A program made the translations under genes and the position numbers. Below the pieces are notes generated by a model, which was not told the DNA's origin, did no database searches, and worked only from the letters and a program-made list of their open reading frames with translations. 52,056 bases of DNA. Source: Porphyromonas levii DSM 23370. Lineage in GTDB: Bacteria; Bacteroidota; Bacteroidia; Bacteroidales; Porphyromonadaceae. Below, in pieces: positions 1 through 8,501 of the stretch (position 1 is the stretch's first letter; every line of letters starts with the position of its first letter). The stretch covers positions 31,637 through 83,692 of the forward strand of contig NZ_KB904261.1 of assembly GCF_000379925.1 (NCBI RefSeq), read 5' to 3'.

Positions 1-307
1 CAGTGTGGCGGAATCTCCAAGAGCACCTCACACACTCTCGACTACGATAACACCCTGATTTTTACAGAGAAGTCAGATGCCAAGATGACCTATAAGCAGT
101 CTCTAGGCTCTTGCGCTACCTATTTCGGCAGTCCAGAAGGAGAGCAACGACTACTTCGTATACATTGTGGAGGGCGAGAAAGAGAGCAATTACACACTTG
201 CCCGTACCCAAGTACAGGTGGGGAATATCAGTAGGGAGTACATTGAAATCGTAGGTGGCATACCTTCCGGTGCACAAGTATTGACCCAAGGTGTCTCTAC
301 CCTATAG
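1..307 (+). pseudogene. 3' remnant of an RND efflux periplasmic adaptor (HlyD/AcrA family)
   Basis: From about 107 to the stop at 305-307 the frame reads as the C-terminal end of a membrane-fusion adaptor: ALPISAVQKE, then DYFVYIVEGEKE, a VQVGN strand, IEIVGGIPSGAQVLTQG and a stop. That order is typical of AcrA/MexA-type adaptors. Upstream this frame is closed by a stop at 104-106, while another frame is open from base 1 to 231, so the gene is frameshifted and seems internally shortened. No pump gene follows; the next gene is on the opposite strand. The gene runs off the left edge, so its full extent is unknown. Confidence 0.6.
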
Positions 308-315
308 AGTGGCTA

Positions 316-495
316 TTACTTGCACTTCATCTGCTCTCCCTGCTTCTTTGCTTTAGCACTACAAGCATCGCGGAGCGCACATCCTGAGCAAGCAGGGGGT
401 ACATCCTTTGGAGGATTGAGGCTCTTCCATAGGAAGCGCACCGCCAATACAAAGACCAAAACAAGTATAGCGTAAGTAATTATCGTCTGTATCAT
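316..495 (-). CDS. FeoB-associated Cys-rich small membrane protein
   Basis: A 59-aa protein with one N-terminal membrane helix (about residues 4-22, MIQTIITYAILVLVFVLAVR) and a cysteine-rich tail with a CSGC motif and two more Cys. This layout matches the small Cys-rich proteins found after feoB in many anaerobes, thought to act in Fe(II) transport, though their exact role is unsettled. I chose the ATG at 495-493 because it overlaps the feoB stop as ATGA, which implies translational coupling; a longer reading from 540 would add 15 unlikely residues inside feoB. Confidence 0.75.
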   Translation of the reverse strand: MIQTIITYAILVLVFVLAVRFLWKSLNPPKDVPPACSGCALRDACSAKAKKQGEQMKCK

Positions 496-2954
496 AAGAA
501 GAGGTGTCCTATCTGAGTTACTGCAAACCCTAGTATCCAAGCCAAGGTAATCGAATAGAGGGCACTAAAAAGAGCGTACTTCCAACTCCCGCTTTCCCGT
601 CCTATAGTTATCACGGTGCTAATACACGGTATATACACCAGTACAAATATCATAAAAGAGAAAGCAATTACTAAATCTATCACGGGAGAGCCGTCGGGGT
701 ATCGAGTACTCCGCAGCTTCTCAGATAGCATCATTTCCGCATCGTCCTCTCCGGTGTAGAGTACGCCCAGCGTGCTCACTACAATCTCCTTCGCCGCAAT
801 ACCTGTGAGGAACGATACACTCATACGCCAGTCGTAGCCGAGAGGTGCGAAGATGGGCTGAATCCCATGACCAATCCGCCCTATCATCGAATACTCCTGC
901 TGTAGCATTGCCGCCTGAGCACTACCCTCCATTGCGAGAAAATCCTCGGCTTCGGTAGGGCTTACTTCTGCAATATGCTCTGCTACCAGTTCGTCAAGCT
1001 CATGCTGGTGCAGATGATCTACGTTGGGGAAGTAGCTCAGTGCCCAAATAGCTATGGACGCCACCAAGATTACCGAACCCATCTTGTGCAGATATTGCTT
1101 GGAGCGCTCCCACATGTACAGCAATACACTCTTGAGCGTGGGAATACGGTAAGGCGGTAATTCCATCACGAAAGGTGTCTCCTCAGCCGTATTGAAATAC
1201 CTCTTGAAGAGCAAAGCACTCCCTACCGCTACCAGTATCCCAGTAGCATAGAGCAGAAAGAGCACCGTCCCCGCATTCTTGGAGAAGAATGTCCCTGCCA
1301 AGAGCAGGTACACTGGCAACTTAGCACTACAGCTCATAAAGGGAATAATCAGCATCGTTACCAATCGATTGTTACGGTTCTCTATCGTCCTCGTTGCCAT
1401 CACAGCGGGCACGTTGCACCCAAAGCCCATCACAAGCGGGATAAAAGACTTACCATGCAGGCCTATCACGTGCATCACCCGATCCATAATAAAGGCTGCA
1501 CGAGCCATATACCCCGTATCCTCCATGATAGCGAGGCAGAGATATAGGATCACAATATTGGGGAGGAAAATCAGTACGCCGCCCACTCCAGAGATAACAC
1601 CATCCACAATCAAGTCCCTCAGCATACCCGGACTCATGGCATTATTCGTCCATTCTACCAATAGTCCTACGCCCTCCACAATCCACTGCATAGGGTACTC
1701 CCCAAGCCTAAACGTAAGCTGAAACATCAGGAACATCACCACCACGAAGATAGGGAGCCCCCACACCTTATGCGTAAGTAGGTGATCGATTCTGTGGTTT
1801 TGCTCTGTCAGCTTGGCATAGTCCGATTGGTAAGTCTCCTGCAAAGCGCCACGCACAAATCCATACCTTCCATTGGTAATATCATGCTGAATCTCGTTGC
1901 CGGTATGCCGCTGATACTGCTCTATCTCCTGCTTTACGAGAGCGGAAAGTCGCTCCCCTCCATCCGCCAACGTGCCAAACCTCCCCTGCGTAGCCTCATC
2001 CTCCTCCAAAAGCTTAATGGCTAAGAACCTAGGTCGAAGCTCTCGCAGAGACTCTGGCAACCCCTTTCCCTCTTGATTAATTTCATCAGCCACCCTACGG
2101 ATTACCTGCTCTATCTCGGTACGATACCGTACATCTATCACACGGCGTACGTGCGAACGGTTTTGAAAGATAGAGATAATATGCCCAAAGAGTTGCTGAA
2201 TACCCTTGCCCATCCGTCCCACAGTTGGGCAAAGAGGCATACCTAATAGTTCACTCAGCGCCTCTACATCCAAACGGCTGCTAGATGCCTCCATCTCATC
2301 CCACATATTAAGTGCCACAACGAGTGGTATACTGGTCTCCAAAAGCTGTGTGGTCATGTAGAGGTGACGCTCCAGATTTGTAGAGTCCACCACATTAAGG
2401 ATAACATCTGGCTTATTCTCTCCCGTTAGATAATCATTGATATAACGCTCTTCAGGACTATAGCTACTAAGCGAGTAAGCACCGGGGAGGTCGATAAGCT
2501 CAAAGGTATATCCGCCCTGTTTATAGGTCGCCCGTTTCGCCTCAACGGTCACACCGCTGTAGTTTCCCACACGCTCGTGAGCGCCACTAGCGGCATTGAA
2601 AAGCGACGTCTTGCCGCTATTAGGATTCCCCACAAAGGCAACTCTAATCCGCTTGGAGTCTATAACGGTTCGCCCCTCCACACTATGCTCCATCCTCTGA
2701 TGTGTATGCCTGCGCTCTCGAGCTTGCTTACTTATTGGCTCCACCTCTATATCCATCGCCTCGGAGCGTCGGAGCGTGACATCATAATTGAGGATACGAT
2801 ACTCCACTGGATCTCTTAGGGGAGCATTCTTTACCACGAGGATTTCCTCTCCTGGTATAAACCCCATCTCCATCAAGCGCTTCCGAAACGCCCTATTGCT
2901 ATGGTGCCTACGAATAATTGCCCGCTCCCCAGTATGTAATTCGGATAGTCTCAT
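492..2954 (-). CDS. feoB: Ferrous iron transporter FeoB with fused N-terminal FeoA domain
   Basis: An 820-aa inner-membrane Fe(II) transporter. Residues 1-73 form a FeoA-like SH3 domain, fused as is common in Bacteroidetes. The G domain has the P-loop GNPNSGKT at 109-116, the G3 motif DLPG at 155-158 and the G4 motif NMWD at 216-219. The C-terminal half holds two gate regions with many membrane helices, including GCNVPAVMATR and MSCSAKLPVY. The length fits a FeoA-FeoB fusion. The next gene overlaps by ATGA. A promoter and palindromic operator lie just upstream (2981-3029), so metal-dependent repression is likely. A manganese-transporting FeoB2-type role cannot be excluded from sequence. Confidence 0.96.
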   Translation of the reverse strand: MRLSELHTGERAIIRRHHSNRAFRKRLMEMGFIPGEEILVVKNAPLRDPVEYRILNYDVTLRRSEAMDIEVEPISKQARERRHTHQRMEHSVEGRTVIDSKRIRVAFVGNPNSGKTSLFNAASGAHERVGNYSGVTVEAKRATYKQGGYTFELIDLPGAYSLSSYSPEERYINDYLTGENKPDVILNVVDSTNLERHLYMTTQLLETSIPLVVALNMWDEMEASSSRLDVEALSELLGMPLCPTVGRMGKGIQQLFGHIISIFQNRSHVRRVIDVRYRTEIEQVIRRVADEINQEGKGLPESLRELRPRFLAIKLLEEDEATQGRFGTLADGGERLSALVKQEIEQYQRHTGNEIQHDITNGRYGFVRGALQETYQSDYAKLTEQNHRIDHLLTHKVWGLPIFVVVMFLMFQLTFRLGEYPMQWIVEGVGLLVEWTNNAMSPGMLRDLIVDGVISGVGGVLIFLPNIVILYLCLAIMEDTGYMARAAFIMDRVMHVIGLHGKSFIPLVMGFGCNVPAVMATRTIENRNNRLVTMLIIPFMSCSAKLPVYLLLAGTFFSKNAGTVLFLLYATGILVAVGSALLFKRYFNTAEETPFVMELPPYRIPTLKSVLLYMWERSKQYLHKMGSVILVASIAIWALSYFPNVDHLHQHELDELVAEHIAEVSPTEAEDFLAMEGSAQAAMLQQEYSMIGRIGHGIQPIFAPLGYDWRMSVSFLTGIAAKEIVVSTLGVLYTGEDDAEMMLSEKLRSTRYPDGSPVIDLVIAFSFMIFVLVYIPCISTVITIGRESGSWKYALFSALYSITLAWILGFAVTQIGHLFL

Positions 2955-2980
2955 TAATTACTCCTTGTCATATAGAACAA

Positions 2981-3011
2981 CAAAGATACCACCCAACCCC
3001 CACCCTCCCAA
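2981..3011 (-). promoter_or_regulatory. Bacteroidetes-type promoter of the feo operon
   Basis: On the minus strand a -33 TTG (3011-3009) is followed after 20 nt by TATCTTTG (2988-2981), an exact match to the Bacteroides -7 consensus TAnnTTTG. The start codon lies 27 nt further on. The -33 bases fall inside the adjacent palindrome. Confidence 0.75.
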
Positions 3012-3029
3012 TACCTACATGTAGGTATT
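3010..3029. promoter_or_regulatory. Perfect 20-bp palindromic operator of the feo operon
   Basis: AATACCTACATGTAGGTATT is a perfect inverted repeat over the -33 element of the feo promoter, so a bound protein would block RNA polymerase. A 16/20 copy lies upstream of the TonB receptor at 27656-27675 at the same 21-bp distance from its -7 element. A metalloregulator of the DtxR/MntR or Fur type is the likely ligand, by inference from the feo context. Confidence 0.65.
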
Positions 3030-3217
3030 TCTGGGCTGACACATTAGAATAAACGGGTACATATCTTTGAGGAGTATATCTAGAGAAGACTAGGGCATCG
3101 CCCAAACCCATTTCTAATTGAATAAGGAGGAGTATATGGTCTCAGCAGTCGTGGATATACGGTCTGGATGGAAGTGATATTCAGATGAGGAAAGCTTACT
3201 AGGTGTGTTAACTACTG

Positions 3218-5791
3218 TCAGAAGCTCCTCTTGAATTTCACCATAAGTTCCCGTCCTCTTAGAGGAAGTGAGTAATAACTACCATTAAGTCCAGACTGAC
3301 TAAATAGTTGGTAATGGTCGTTATTGAAAATATTATTGAGCAAGATGCTTATTCCCCAGTGTTTATTAGGCTTATAATTGACCTCTGTATCAGCGAAATG
3401 AGCATGCAGATAATGCCCTTGAGGTTGTTGGTTTGCCTTATGTTGGTAGCTCACAGAAGCATTAATCCTACTCGTAAAAGGAAATAGTAACTTTAACTCA
3501 TTGGCAAATAGGTTGAGCGGCTTACTCGTCCCCAACTTGTTTTGACGCCAAAATACAGCTCCGCCAAGCATATAGTGCACCTTTATCCAACTAATCTTTG
3601 CGAAGTTAGCATCGAAGGTATAGTTGAGCATATTTGACTGGTTATCCACTAGGCTCTTATTCTGAGAAATGACAAACTTCGAGCCATTATAGCTAATATT
3701 AGTCTTCAGCGTTACCATTGCCTGAGCAAATGTCTTATCCAATGATAGGCTGGCGTATACGAAGTGCTTATTGTGGGGAACATGGATAAAAGACATAGTG
3801 GTAAGCTCCGGCGCATAAGTACAATCCATGATATAGGGTACCTTCGTCCTACTATAGTTAGCAGAGAAGTTCGCATAGAGCATCTTGAGAAGGTTTTTAT
3901 ATTTCAGACCGATTCCCATACTTCCCTGATGGCTTGCCTTTAGCTCCTTAGCGCCCTCATATCTCGTCCTATAACCCTTCATCGTAGGGATATTAAAGTA
4001 ATACGCTTCTCTGTATGGTCGCTTATTATAAGAGCTATTCATCTCAAATGCCCACCACCTATTAATTTCATAACCCAATCGTAAACTAGGCGATAGCGCA
4101 AAGAAGCGCAATCTACTGTCCTCTATTGCCTTATCCTCAAAGACTAAAGAACTACTATTCCAGTCCAGTGGGAAAGAGACCCCAATGCGTCCAGAACCAA
4201 AGTGATAAGAATAGGATGGACTAGCCACGAACCTTAGCTCTGAGAGCCCCACACCACTATAATGCTCAAAATGGCTATAGTTATACATTGCATTAGTAGA
4301 TAGAGACAGTCTGTGCTGACCCTTTCGCCATAACTGCCATGAGAGGGTATTGCTGGCAAGAAAGTCTCGATTGGCAAAGCCAAAGGCATTCGACAGCGAA
4401 TTATCAATCTCTAGACGCTCTCTCCTCCATGTATAGCGGGTGAAAGAGGAAATATCTAGCATTTTCTTCCCTATATTTAAGGTAGTCCTAAGAGAATTTT
4501 CAATATATTGATATTGATCGCTTATATTCTGCTTTTGTGCAAGAGCATTTGAGGTAATAATACCCCTCTGTAATGAGCTAGAATACTTATACTTCAGTTC
4601 GTCCACGAAGAAAGTATTCTCTTCATTGAACTCATAGGTTAGCGAAGAGACAACCTGCCGATAGTGAGTTGAGAGTTCTCTCGTCTCAGCTATCTCTAGG
4701 GGCTGTGGAGCATCTACATAGAGGGTGGTATAATCCTTTTTGCTTTGTTTATCCAAGTATCCTGTAATCTTAGCTCTTAGGCTTCCCGCGGTTCCCAGTC
4801 TGAAGAGACTATTGCCACCAAAGGTATAGGCGTTATTCTCCAGCCAACGATGTTTGGGTAAGCTCGATGCCAAAGGAGTAATGGATAAGTATGGGCTAGG
4901 TGGAAGTGTATAATTAGGGTTGCCGCCTATGCTTATCTGTTCTGCCACGTCAAGAGATAAATCCTCACCACTATTGGTCATCTTCACTACCATCAAATGC
5001 TGATTATCTTTCGCAATCTGTGTAAGGAACAATCTATTATCCCACACTAATGGTGTCCCTCCTAAACCAGCCACGAGCTCACCTATAGGGCGGAGCTTAT
5101 GGCTCTCCTTCAATCTGATATTCATGGCAGCTTTCTCCTCAAGCACTTTCCCTCGGAGCACTTTCACCGGCTGGTGATTTTCAAGCACCTCCACATTCGA
5201 TACGGCATCCACCGGGAGGTTTCTTGTAATCTGATTGTACTGATTGCCCAAAAGATCTTGACCCTCTATATAAAACTTATTGATAGGCTTCCCTTGGTAA
5301 TGTATTACACCGCTTGGGCTTACGGATACCCCTGGCAGTTTCTTCAATAAATCGTCAAGATAATTATCCTGCGTACTGATAAAGGATGCAGCATTATAGA
5401 CCAGAGTATCACCCTTTTGGCGAATAGGAGGTACCGAGACTACGATCTCCTGAAGTCGCATATTGCCGAACTGCAGCAGCACCTCTGAGACCTGCCTAGT
5501 GTCTATGAGTTGGGCCTCTATCTCTTTAGTCTCATAGCCCAGAAGGGAGAATCTAAAGAGCTTGATTTGCCGTAATTCGGAGGAGAGAGAGACTTCTCCT
5601 TCAGTATTGGTGAGCGCATTACTCACAATCTTACCATTGTTATCTACAGAGACGGAAATCACATTGGGAATTGCCTCTCCACTCTCTGCATCCCTAATGA
5701 CAAACCGATATACTTCCCCATCGCTCTGAGCTGAGATCGAAAAGGGAACTGATAAGAGCAAGGTCGCTAGCAAGAAGAGCCTTTGCACCAT
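3218..5791 (-). CDS. Outer-membrane beta-barrel protein with carboxypeptidase-like regulatory and plug-like domains
   Basis: An 857-aa protein with a signal peptide (about residues 1-21, cut after ISAQ). An Ig-like carboxypeptidase regulatory domain follows, then a plug-like region around 120-220 (DNYLDDLLKKLPGVSVSPSG, INKFYIEGQDLLG) and a long barrel ending in a terminal Phe. It belongs to the broad TonB-dependent-receptor-like beta-barrel group of Bacteroidetes. I see no SusD partner. It sits 9 bp downstream of a GLPGLI gene and is almost certainly co-transcribed with it; such pairs recur in this phylum, and their substrate is unknown. Confidence 0.8.
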   Translation of the reverse strand: MVQRLFLLATLLLSVPFSISAQSDGEVYRFVIRDAESGEAIPNVISVSVDNNGKIVSNALTNTEGEVSLSSELRQIKLFRFSLLGYETKEIEAQLIDTRQVSEVLLQFGNMRLQEIVVSVPPIRQKGDTLVYNAASFISTQDNYLDDLLKKLPGVSVSPSGVIHYQGKPINKFYIEGQDLLGNQYNQITRNLPVDAVSNVEVLENHQPVKVLRGKVLEEKAAMNIRLKESHKLRPIGELVAGLGGTPLVWDNRLFLTQIAKDNQHLMVVKMTNSGEDLSLDVAEQISIGGNPNYTLPPSPYLSITPLASSLPKHRWLENNAYTFGGNSLFRLGTAGSLRAKITGYLDKQSKKDYTTLYVDAPQPLEIAETRELSTHYRQVVSSLTYEFNEENTFFVDELKYKYSSSLQRGIITSNALAQKQNISDQYQYIENSLRTTLNIGKKMLDISSFTRYTWRRERLEIDNSLSNAFGFANRDFLASNTLSWQLWRKGQHRLSLSTNAMYNYSHFEHYSGVGLSELRFVASPSYSYHFGSGRIGVSFPLDWNSSSLVFEDKAIEDSRLRFFALSPSLRLGYEINRWWAFEMNSSYNKRPYREAYYFNIPTMKGYRTRYEGAKELKASHQGSMGIGLKYKNLLKMLYANFSANYSRTKVPYIMDCTYAPELTTMSFIHVPHNKHFVYASLSLDKTFAQAMVTLKTNISYNGSKFVISQNKSLVDNQSNMLNYTFDANFAKISWIKVHYMLGGAVFWRQNKLGTSKPLNLFANELKLLFPFTSRINASVSYQHKANQQPQGHYLHAHFADTEVNYKPNKHWGISILLNNIFNNDHYQLFSQSGLNGSYYSLPLRGRELMVKFKRSF

Positions 5792-5800
5792 AATCGACTA

Positions 5801-6673
5801 TTACTCTAGTTCAATTGGATTATAGGGTTTAGGTTTGATGCTCGCCCAGTCTTCGTCCGACATAGTAATAGTCAGACCACTATTCTTTATTCCTGATGCG
5901 GGGTCGGCATAATAATTACGTATCATTTTATGCACATTTTCTCGGGTCTCATGGTCATACTCCTGATAAGTATATAGACGGTCGTAGTAATTCACAGGCT
6001 CCAGTCCCGCAATGGTAAATTCACATTGCCTTTTGGTATCATAGATAGAGAGGATAAGCCCTGGCAATCCGCCAAACTTATAAGGTCCATAGCTCAAGGG
6101 GATTTCTGGGGCATACCATGCTACATAGCCACGACCCCTAAAGTGCGTAGTCGCCATCTTGCATTCTATGCCCGACACAATGGTATCTCTCTCTCCTAAA
6201 GTCCACTCTAGGTCAGCGCGATCATCAACATACTGAAAACGACTAGAAAATGGGGGTTCCTCTTGAACGATAAATTCATTGCTGTTAGGGTTATACAAAA
6301 GTATGCCATCTAAAACATTACCACTCTTCAATCCCATTGCCTTCAAGAGGAAAGAACTCTCTGGCTCGCCATTTCTCGCAGCTGCGACAACCATGGAATC
6401 CCTCCTAAAACTAGAGTAATCCATAAACTGGGTGTACCCTTTATTCCCAATCAATAAGATTGAATAGCTTTCTTTCAATAGACAGTTGCTAGAGTCGCTG
6501 CAATGATAAGTTGTATAATAAACTCGATAGGCTGCTGTGTCATAGATATTTACTTTGGCACTATCAGTGGGGTGGCTAAGATCTACTCCACCTACCACAC
6601 GCACTTGTCCCATTCCATAGCCGAACGAATATCCGAGCAATAACAGAATAAAAATAATTTTTCTCACTTCCAT
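5801..6673 (-). CDS. GLPGLI family secreted protein
   Basis: A 290-aa protein with an N-terminal signal peptide (about 1-22). It carries the diagnostic GLPGLI motif within YKFGGLPGLILSIYD in the second half, preceded by a strand rich in Trp and Tyr (VAWYAPEIPLSYGPYKF), as in this Bacteroidetes family (TIGR01200 type). The function is unknown. It is followed closely by the beta-barrel protein at 3218-5791, which points to a shared envelope role. A strong hairpin at 6686-6721 separates it from the upstream 73-aa gene. No -7 element was found in the 99-bp gap, so it may depend on readthrough. Confidence 0.85.
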   Translation of the reverse strand: MEVRKIIFILLLLGYSFGYGMGQVRVVGGVDLSHPTDSAKVNIYDTAAYRVYYTTYHCSDSSNCLLKESYSILLIGNKGYTQFMDYSSFRRDSMVVAAARNGEPESSFLLKAMGLKSGNVLDGILLYNPNSNEFIVQEEPPFSSRFQYVDDRADLEWTLGERDTIVSGIECKMATTHFRGRGYVAWYAPEIPLSYGPYKFGGLPGLILSIYDTKRQCEFTIAGLEPVNYYDRLYTYQEYDHETRENVHKMIRNYYADPASGIKNSGLTITMSDEDWASIKPKPYNPIELE

Positions 6674-6685
6674 AATATAATGAAT

Positions 6686-6721
6686 TAAAAGCTAGAGTAC
6701 ACAAAGAACGTGTACTCTAGC
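6686..6721 (-). terminator. Hairpin terminator or attenuator after the 73-aa gene
   Basis: A perfect 12-bp stem (GCTAGAGTACAC / GTGTACTCTAGC, 7-nt loop, 6691-6721) is followed on the minus strand by TTTTAATT. It lies between the 73-aa gene and the GLPGLI gene and would limit transcription into the latter. Confidence 0.65.
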
Positions 6722-6772
6722 CCAAAGTCAGCATTTTAAACATCTATACTAAGATGTAGAGTATAAGTAAAA

Positions 6773-6994
6773 TCAAATGGTGTCAGCACTTTGTGAAGTT
6801 GGTTTGATTTCATCACACATGGCATCGTTGATTTTTTCCACACGTTTCAGAAGTTCTTCAGTGTTCTTAAAATCTTCGGAATTCACGATAACAGTCTTTC
6901 CACACGATGTCTCAATGGTTATTGGACTCGCCAAAGCAGCACCCGTTGAAAGTAAAAGTGCAGTACCAAATAAGAACAAAAACCTCTTTTTCAT
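6773..6994 (-). CDS. Small secreted protein of unknown function
   Basis: A 73-aa protein with a clear signal peptide (MKKRFLFLFGTALLLSTGAALA, cut near residue 22). The mature part is about 50 residues, with two cysteines (C30 in ETSCGKTV and C60 in DAMCDEI) that could form a disulfide. I do not recognise the family. It lies upstream of the GLPGLI and beta-barrel genes on the same strand, separated by a strong hairpin, so it may be the most highly expressed gene of that group or an independent unit. The complementary frame is also open, but the signal peptide favours this strand. Confidence 0.6.
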   Translation of the reverse strand: MKKRFLFLFGTALLLSTGAALASPITIETSCGKTVIVNSEDFKNTEELLKRVEKINDAMCDEIKPTSQSADTI

Positions 6995-7555
6995 AGGCTT
7001 TTTTAGTAATTAGTAAAACACATTAGCAGCAGGATGTCTTCCAACTGAATTATTCGCAAGATACACAAAACATTCAAATTACACAAAGAAGTTGCGACAA
7101 AGCACACACACCACCAACCTAAAAAAATATTTGTTTTAACAACAAAACAAATTAAGCAAAGGTGCAAATAAATAAGGCTTTAAATAATCAAGAGACAATA
7201 AAATCTACCATATACTAATCTCGGTAATCCCAAATCTCTTAGAAATAATTTCCAGTTGCAAAACTGCACCGTCCCAACAATCACTTTAGACAAAACACAA
7301 CCAACAATAATAGTCCCCAATCTCTCGCCCTCCCAATACCTATCGCGGGTTCAGAGACAGAGAGTGAAAGCTAACGAACTTTTCTCCTATCCTATTGGGG
7401 TCACACACGCACTTATATACAATCGTAAATCAATAGAATATAACAAGTAAAGCAATCGATGAATACATACAAGCCGATGGGACACGCAATGCTAGCTGAT
7501 GGCATGGTCGAGATGTAGAAACAAACCATGAATCAAAAATATTTCACCCATAATA

Positions 7556-7587
7556 TTTGGTAGATTCGTAAATTGATAATACATTTG
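7556..7587 (+). promoter_or_regulatory. Promoter of the ABC-GntR operon
   Basis: TTTG (7556-7559), 20 nt, then TACATTTG (7580-7587): an exact Bacteroidetes sigma-factor pattern about 70 nt before the ATPase start codon. Confidence 0.8.
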
Positions 7588-7588
7588 C

Positions 7589-7612
7589 GGTGTACTATTA
7601 CAATAGGACACC
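7589..7612. promoter_or_regulatory. Candidate operator for the YtrA-type GntR regulator
   Basis: An inverted repeat GGTGTACTATT, AC, AATAGGACACC has one mismatch between 11-nt arms. It starts one base after the -7 element and so covers the transcription start. Half-sites of the GTnnAC/GTAC kind suit GntR-family repressors, and the operon's last gene encodes one, so autorepression is likely. Confidence 0.55.
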
Positions 7613-7659
7613 AAACAAGCTAACATTTAATTGATATAACGCAGTAGAAGACAATAGTT

Positions 7660-8493
7660 ATGATTGAGATTAAAGATCTGGAGTACAAATACTCCATAGC
7701 ACGCTCACTATTTCAGGGAATATCTCTTAGCATAGAGTCTGGTCATATCTCAGGATTGCTAGGCAAAAATGGAGAGGGCAAGACAACACTACTCAAGCTC
7801 ATCGCGGGGCAGCTCCTCAGAAAAGGAGGGACTCTTTCTGTGGCAGGCGAAGACCCTACGAAGCGTCAGGTAAGTTTCCTTTCCGACGTGTACTACCTAC
7901 CCGAGACGGTCAATGTACCCAAGGGCGTAACCATACGAAAATACTTCGATGCTCTTTCGCCATTCTACCCTAATTACTCCAAGGAGATGGCCGACCAGGC
8001 GCTCGAGGCATTCAACCTCAACTATAAAATGAAGATAACCAAGCTCTCACAAGGGCAGCAAAAAAAGGCAATGATTGCCTTTGCACTATCGTTGGGCACG
8101 CGTATCTTATTGCTAGACGAGCCTACCAATGGGCTCGACATCCCATCCAAAAGTGCGCTTCGCAGGCTTCTCGCCAAGCAAATTACCGGGGACAGGTACG
8201 TGATCATCAGTACCCATCAGGTGCGTGACCTAGAGCAAATCATCGATCATGTAATTGTAATGGACAAGAATAAGATAATCCTCTCCAAGTCTATTGGCGA
8301 GATTACCGACCAGTTCACGTTCCGTCCTGTAGTTACAAGTGATACCCCAGTCTACTGTGAGCAGACCATTAGCGGCAAGATGGGTATTTTTGCCAAAGAA
8401 GAGGGCGACGAAAGCGACGCCTATTCTACGGAGCTATTCTTCAATGCTCTGATGACGAACCAAGAAGACATCCTGAAGCACCTCAATAAATAA
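7660..8493 (+). CDS. ABC transporter ATP-binding protein (YtrB-like)
   Basis: A 277-aa nucleotide-binding subunit. Walker A is GKNGEGKT (35-42), the signature is LSQGQQKK (129-136), Walker B is ILLLDEP (149-155, with D153 and E154) followed by the D-loop, and the switch His is H186 in ISTHQ. The C-terminal extension of about 80 residues is typical of exporters of the BcrA/YtrB type. Two membrane subunits and a YtrA-family GntR regulator follow in overlapping frames, the organisation known from envelope-stress and antimicrobial-peptide ABC operons. The substrate cannot be read from the sequence. Confidence 0.9.
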   Translation: MIEIKDLEYKYSIARSLFQGISLSIESGHISGLLGKNGEGKTTLLKLIAGQLLRKGGTLSVAGEDPTKRQVSFLSDVYYLPETVNVPKGVTIRKYFDALSPFYPNYSKEMADQALEAFNLNYKMKITKLSQGQQKKAMIAFALSLGTRILLLDEPTNGLDIPSKSALRRLLAKQITGDRYVIISTHQVRDLEQIIDHVIVMDKNKIILSKSIGEITDQFTFRPVVTSDTPVYCEQTISGKMGIFAKEEGDESDAYSTELFFNALMTNQEDILKHLNK

Positions 8494-8501
8494 CCATCCT
8501 T

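Larger units (their letters stand above)
6995..7659. other. 665-bp divergent intergenic region
   Basis: It separates the minus-strand 73-aa gene from the plus-strand ABC operon. The right end holds the ABC promoter (7556-7587) and a candidate GntR operator (7589-7612). The middle is AT-rich. A 64-codon open frame at 7256-7450 shows no signal peptide, motif or promoter, and I do not call it a gene. Confidence 0.6.

Noticed and set aside
7335-7354. AATACCTATCGCGGGTTCAG, left half like the feo operator and preceded by the same CCCTCCC
   Set aside because: Only the left half matches, there is no symmetric right half, and no -7 element lies 21 bp downstream on this strand.
7256-7450. 64-codon open frame in the AT-rich gap before the ABC operon
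   Set aside because: No signal peptide, motif, promoter or neighbour supports it, and the composition looks non-coding.
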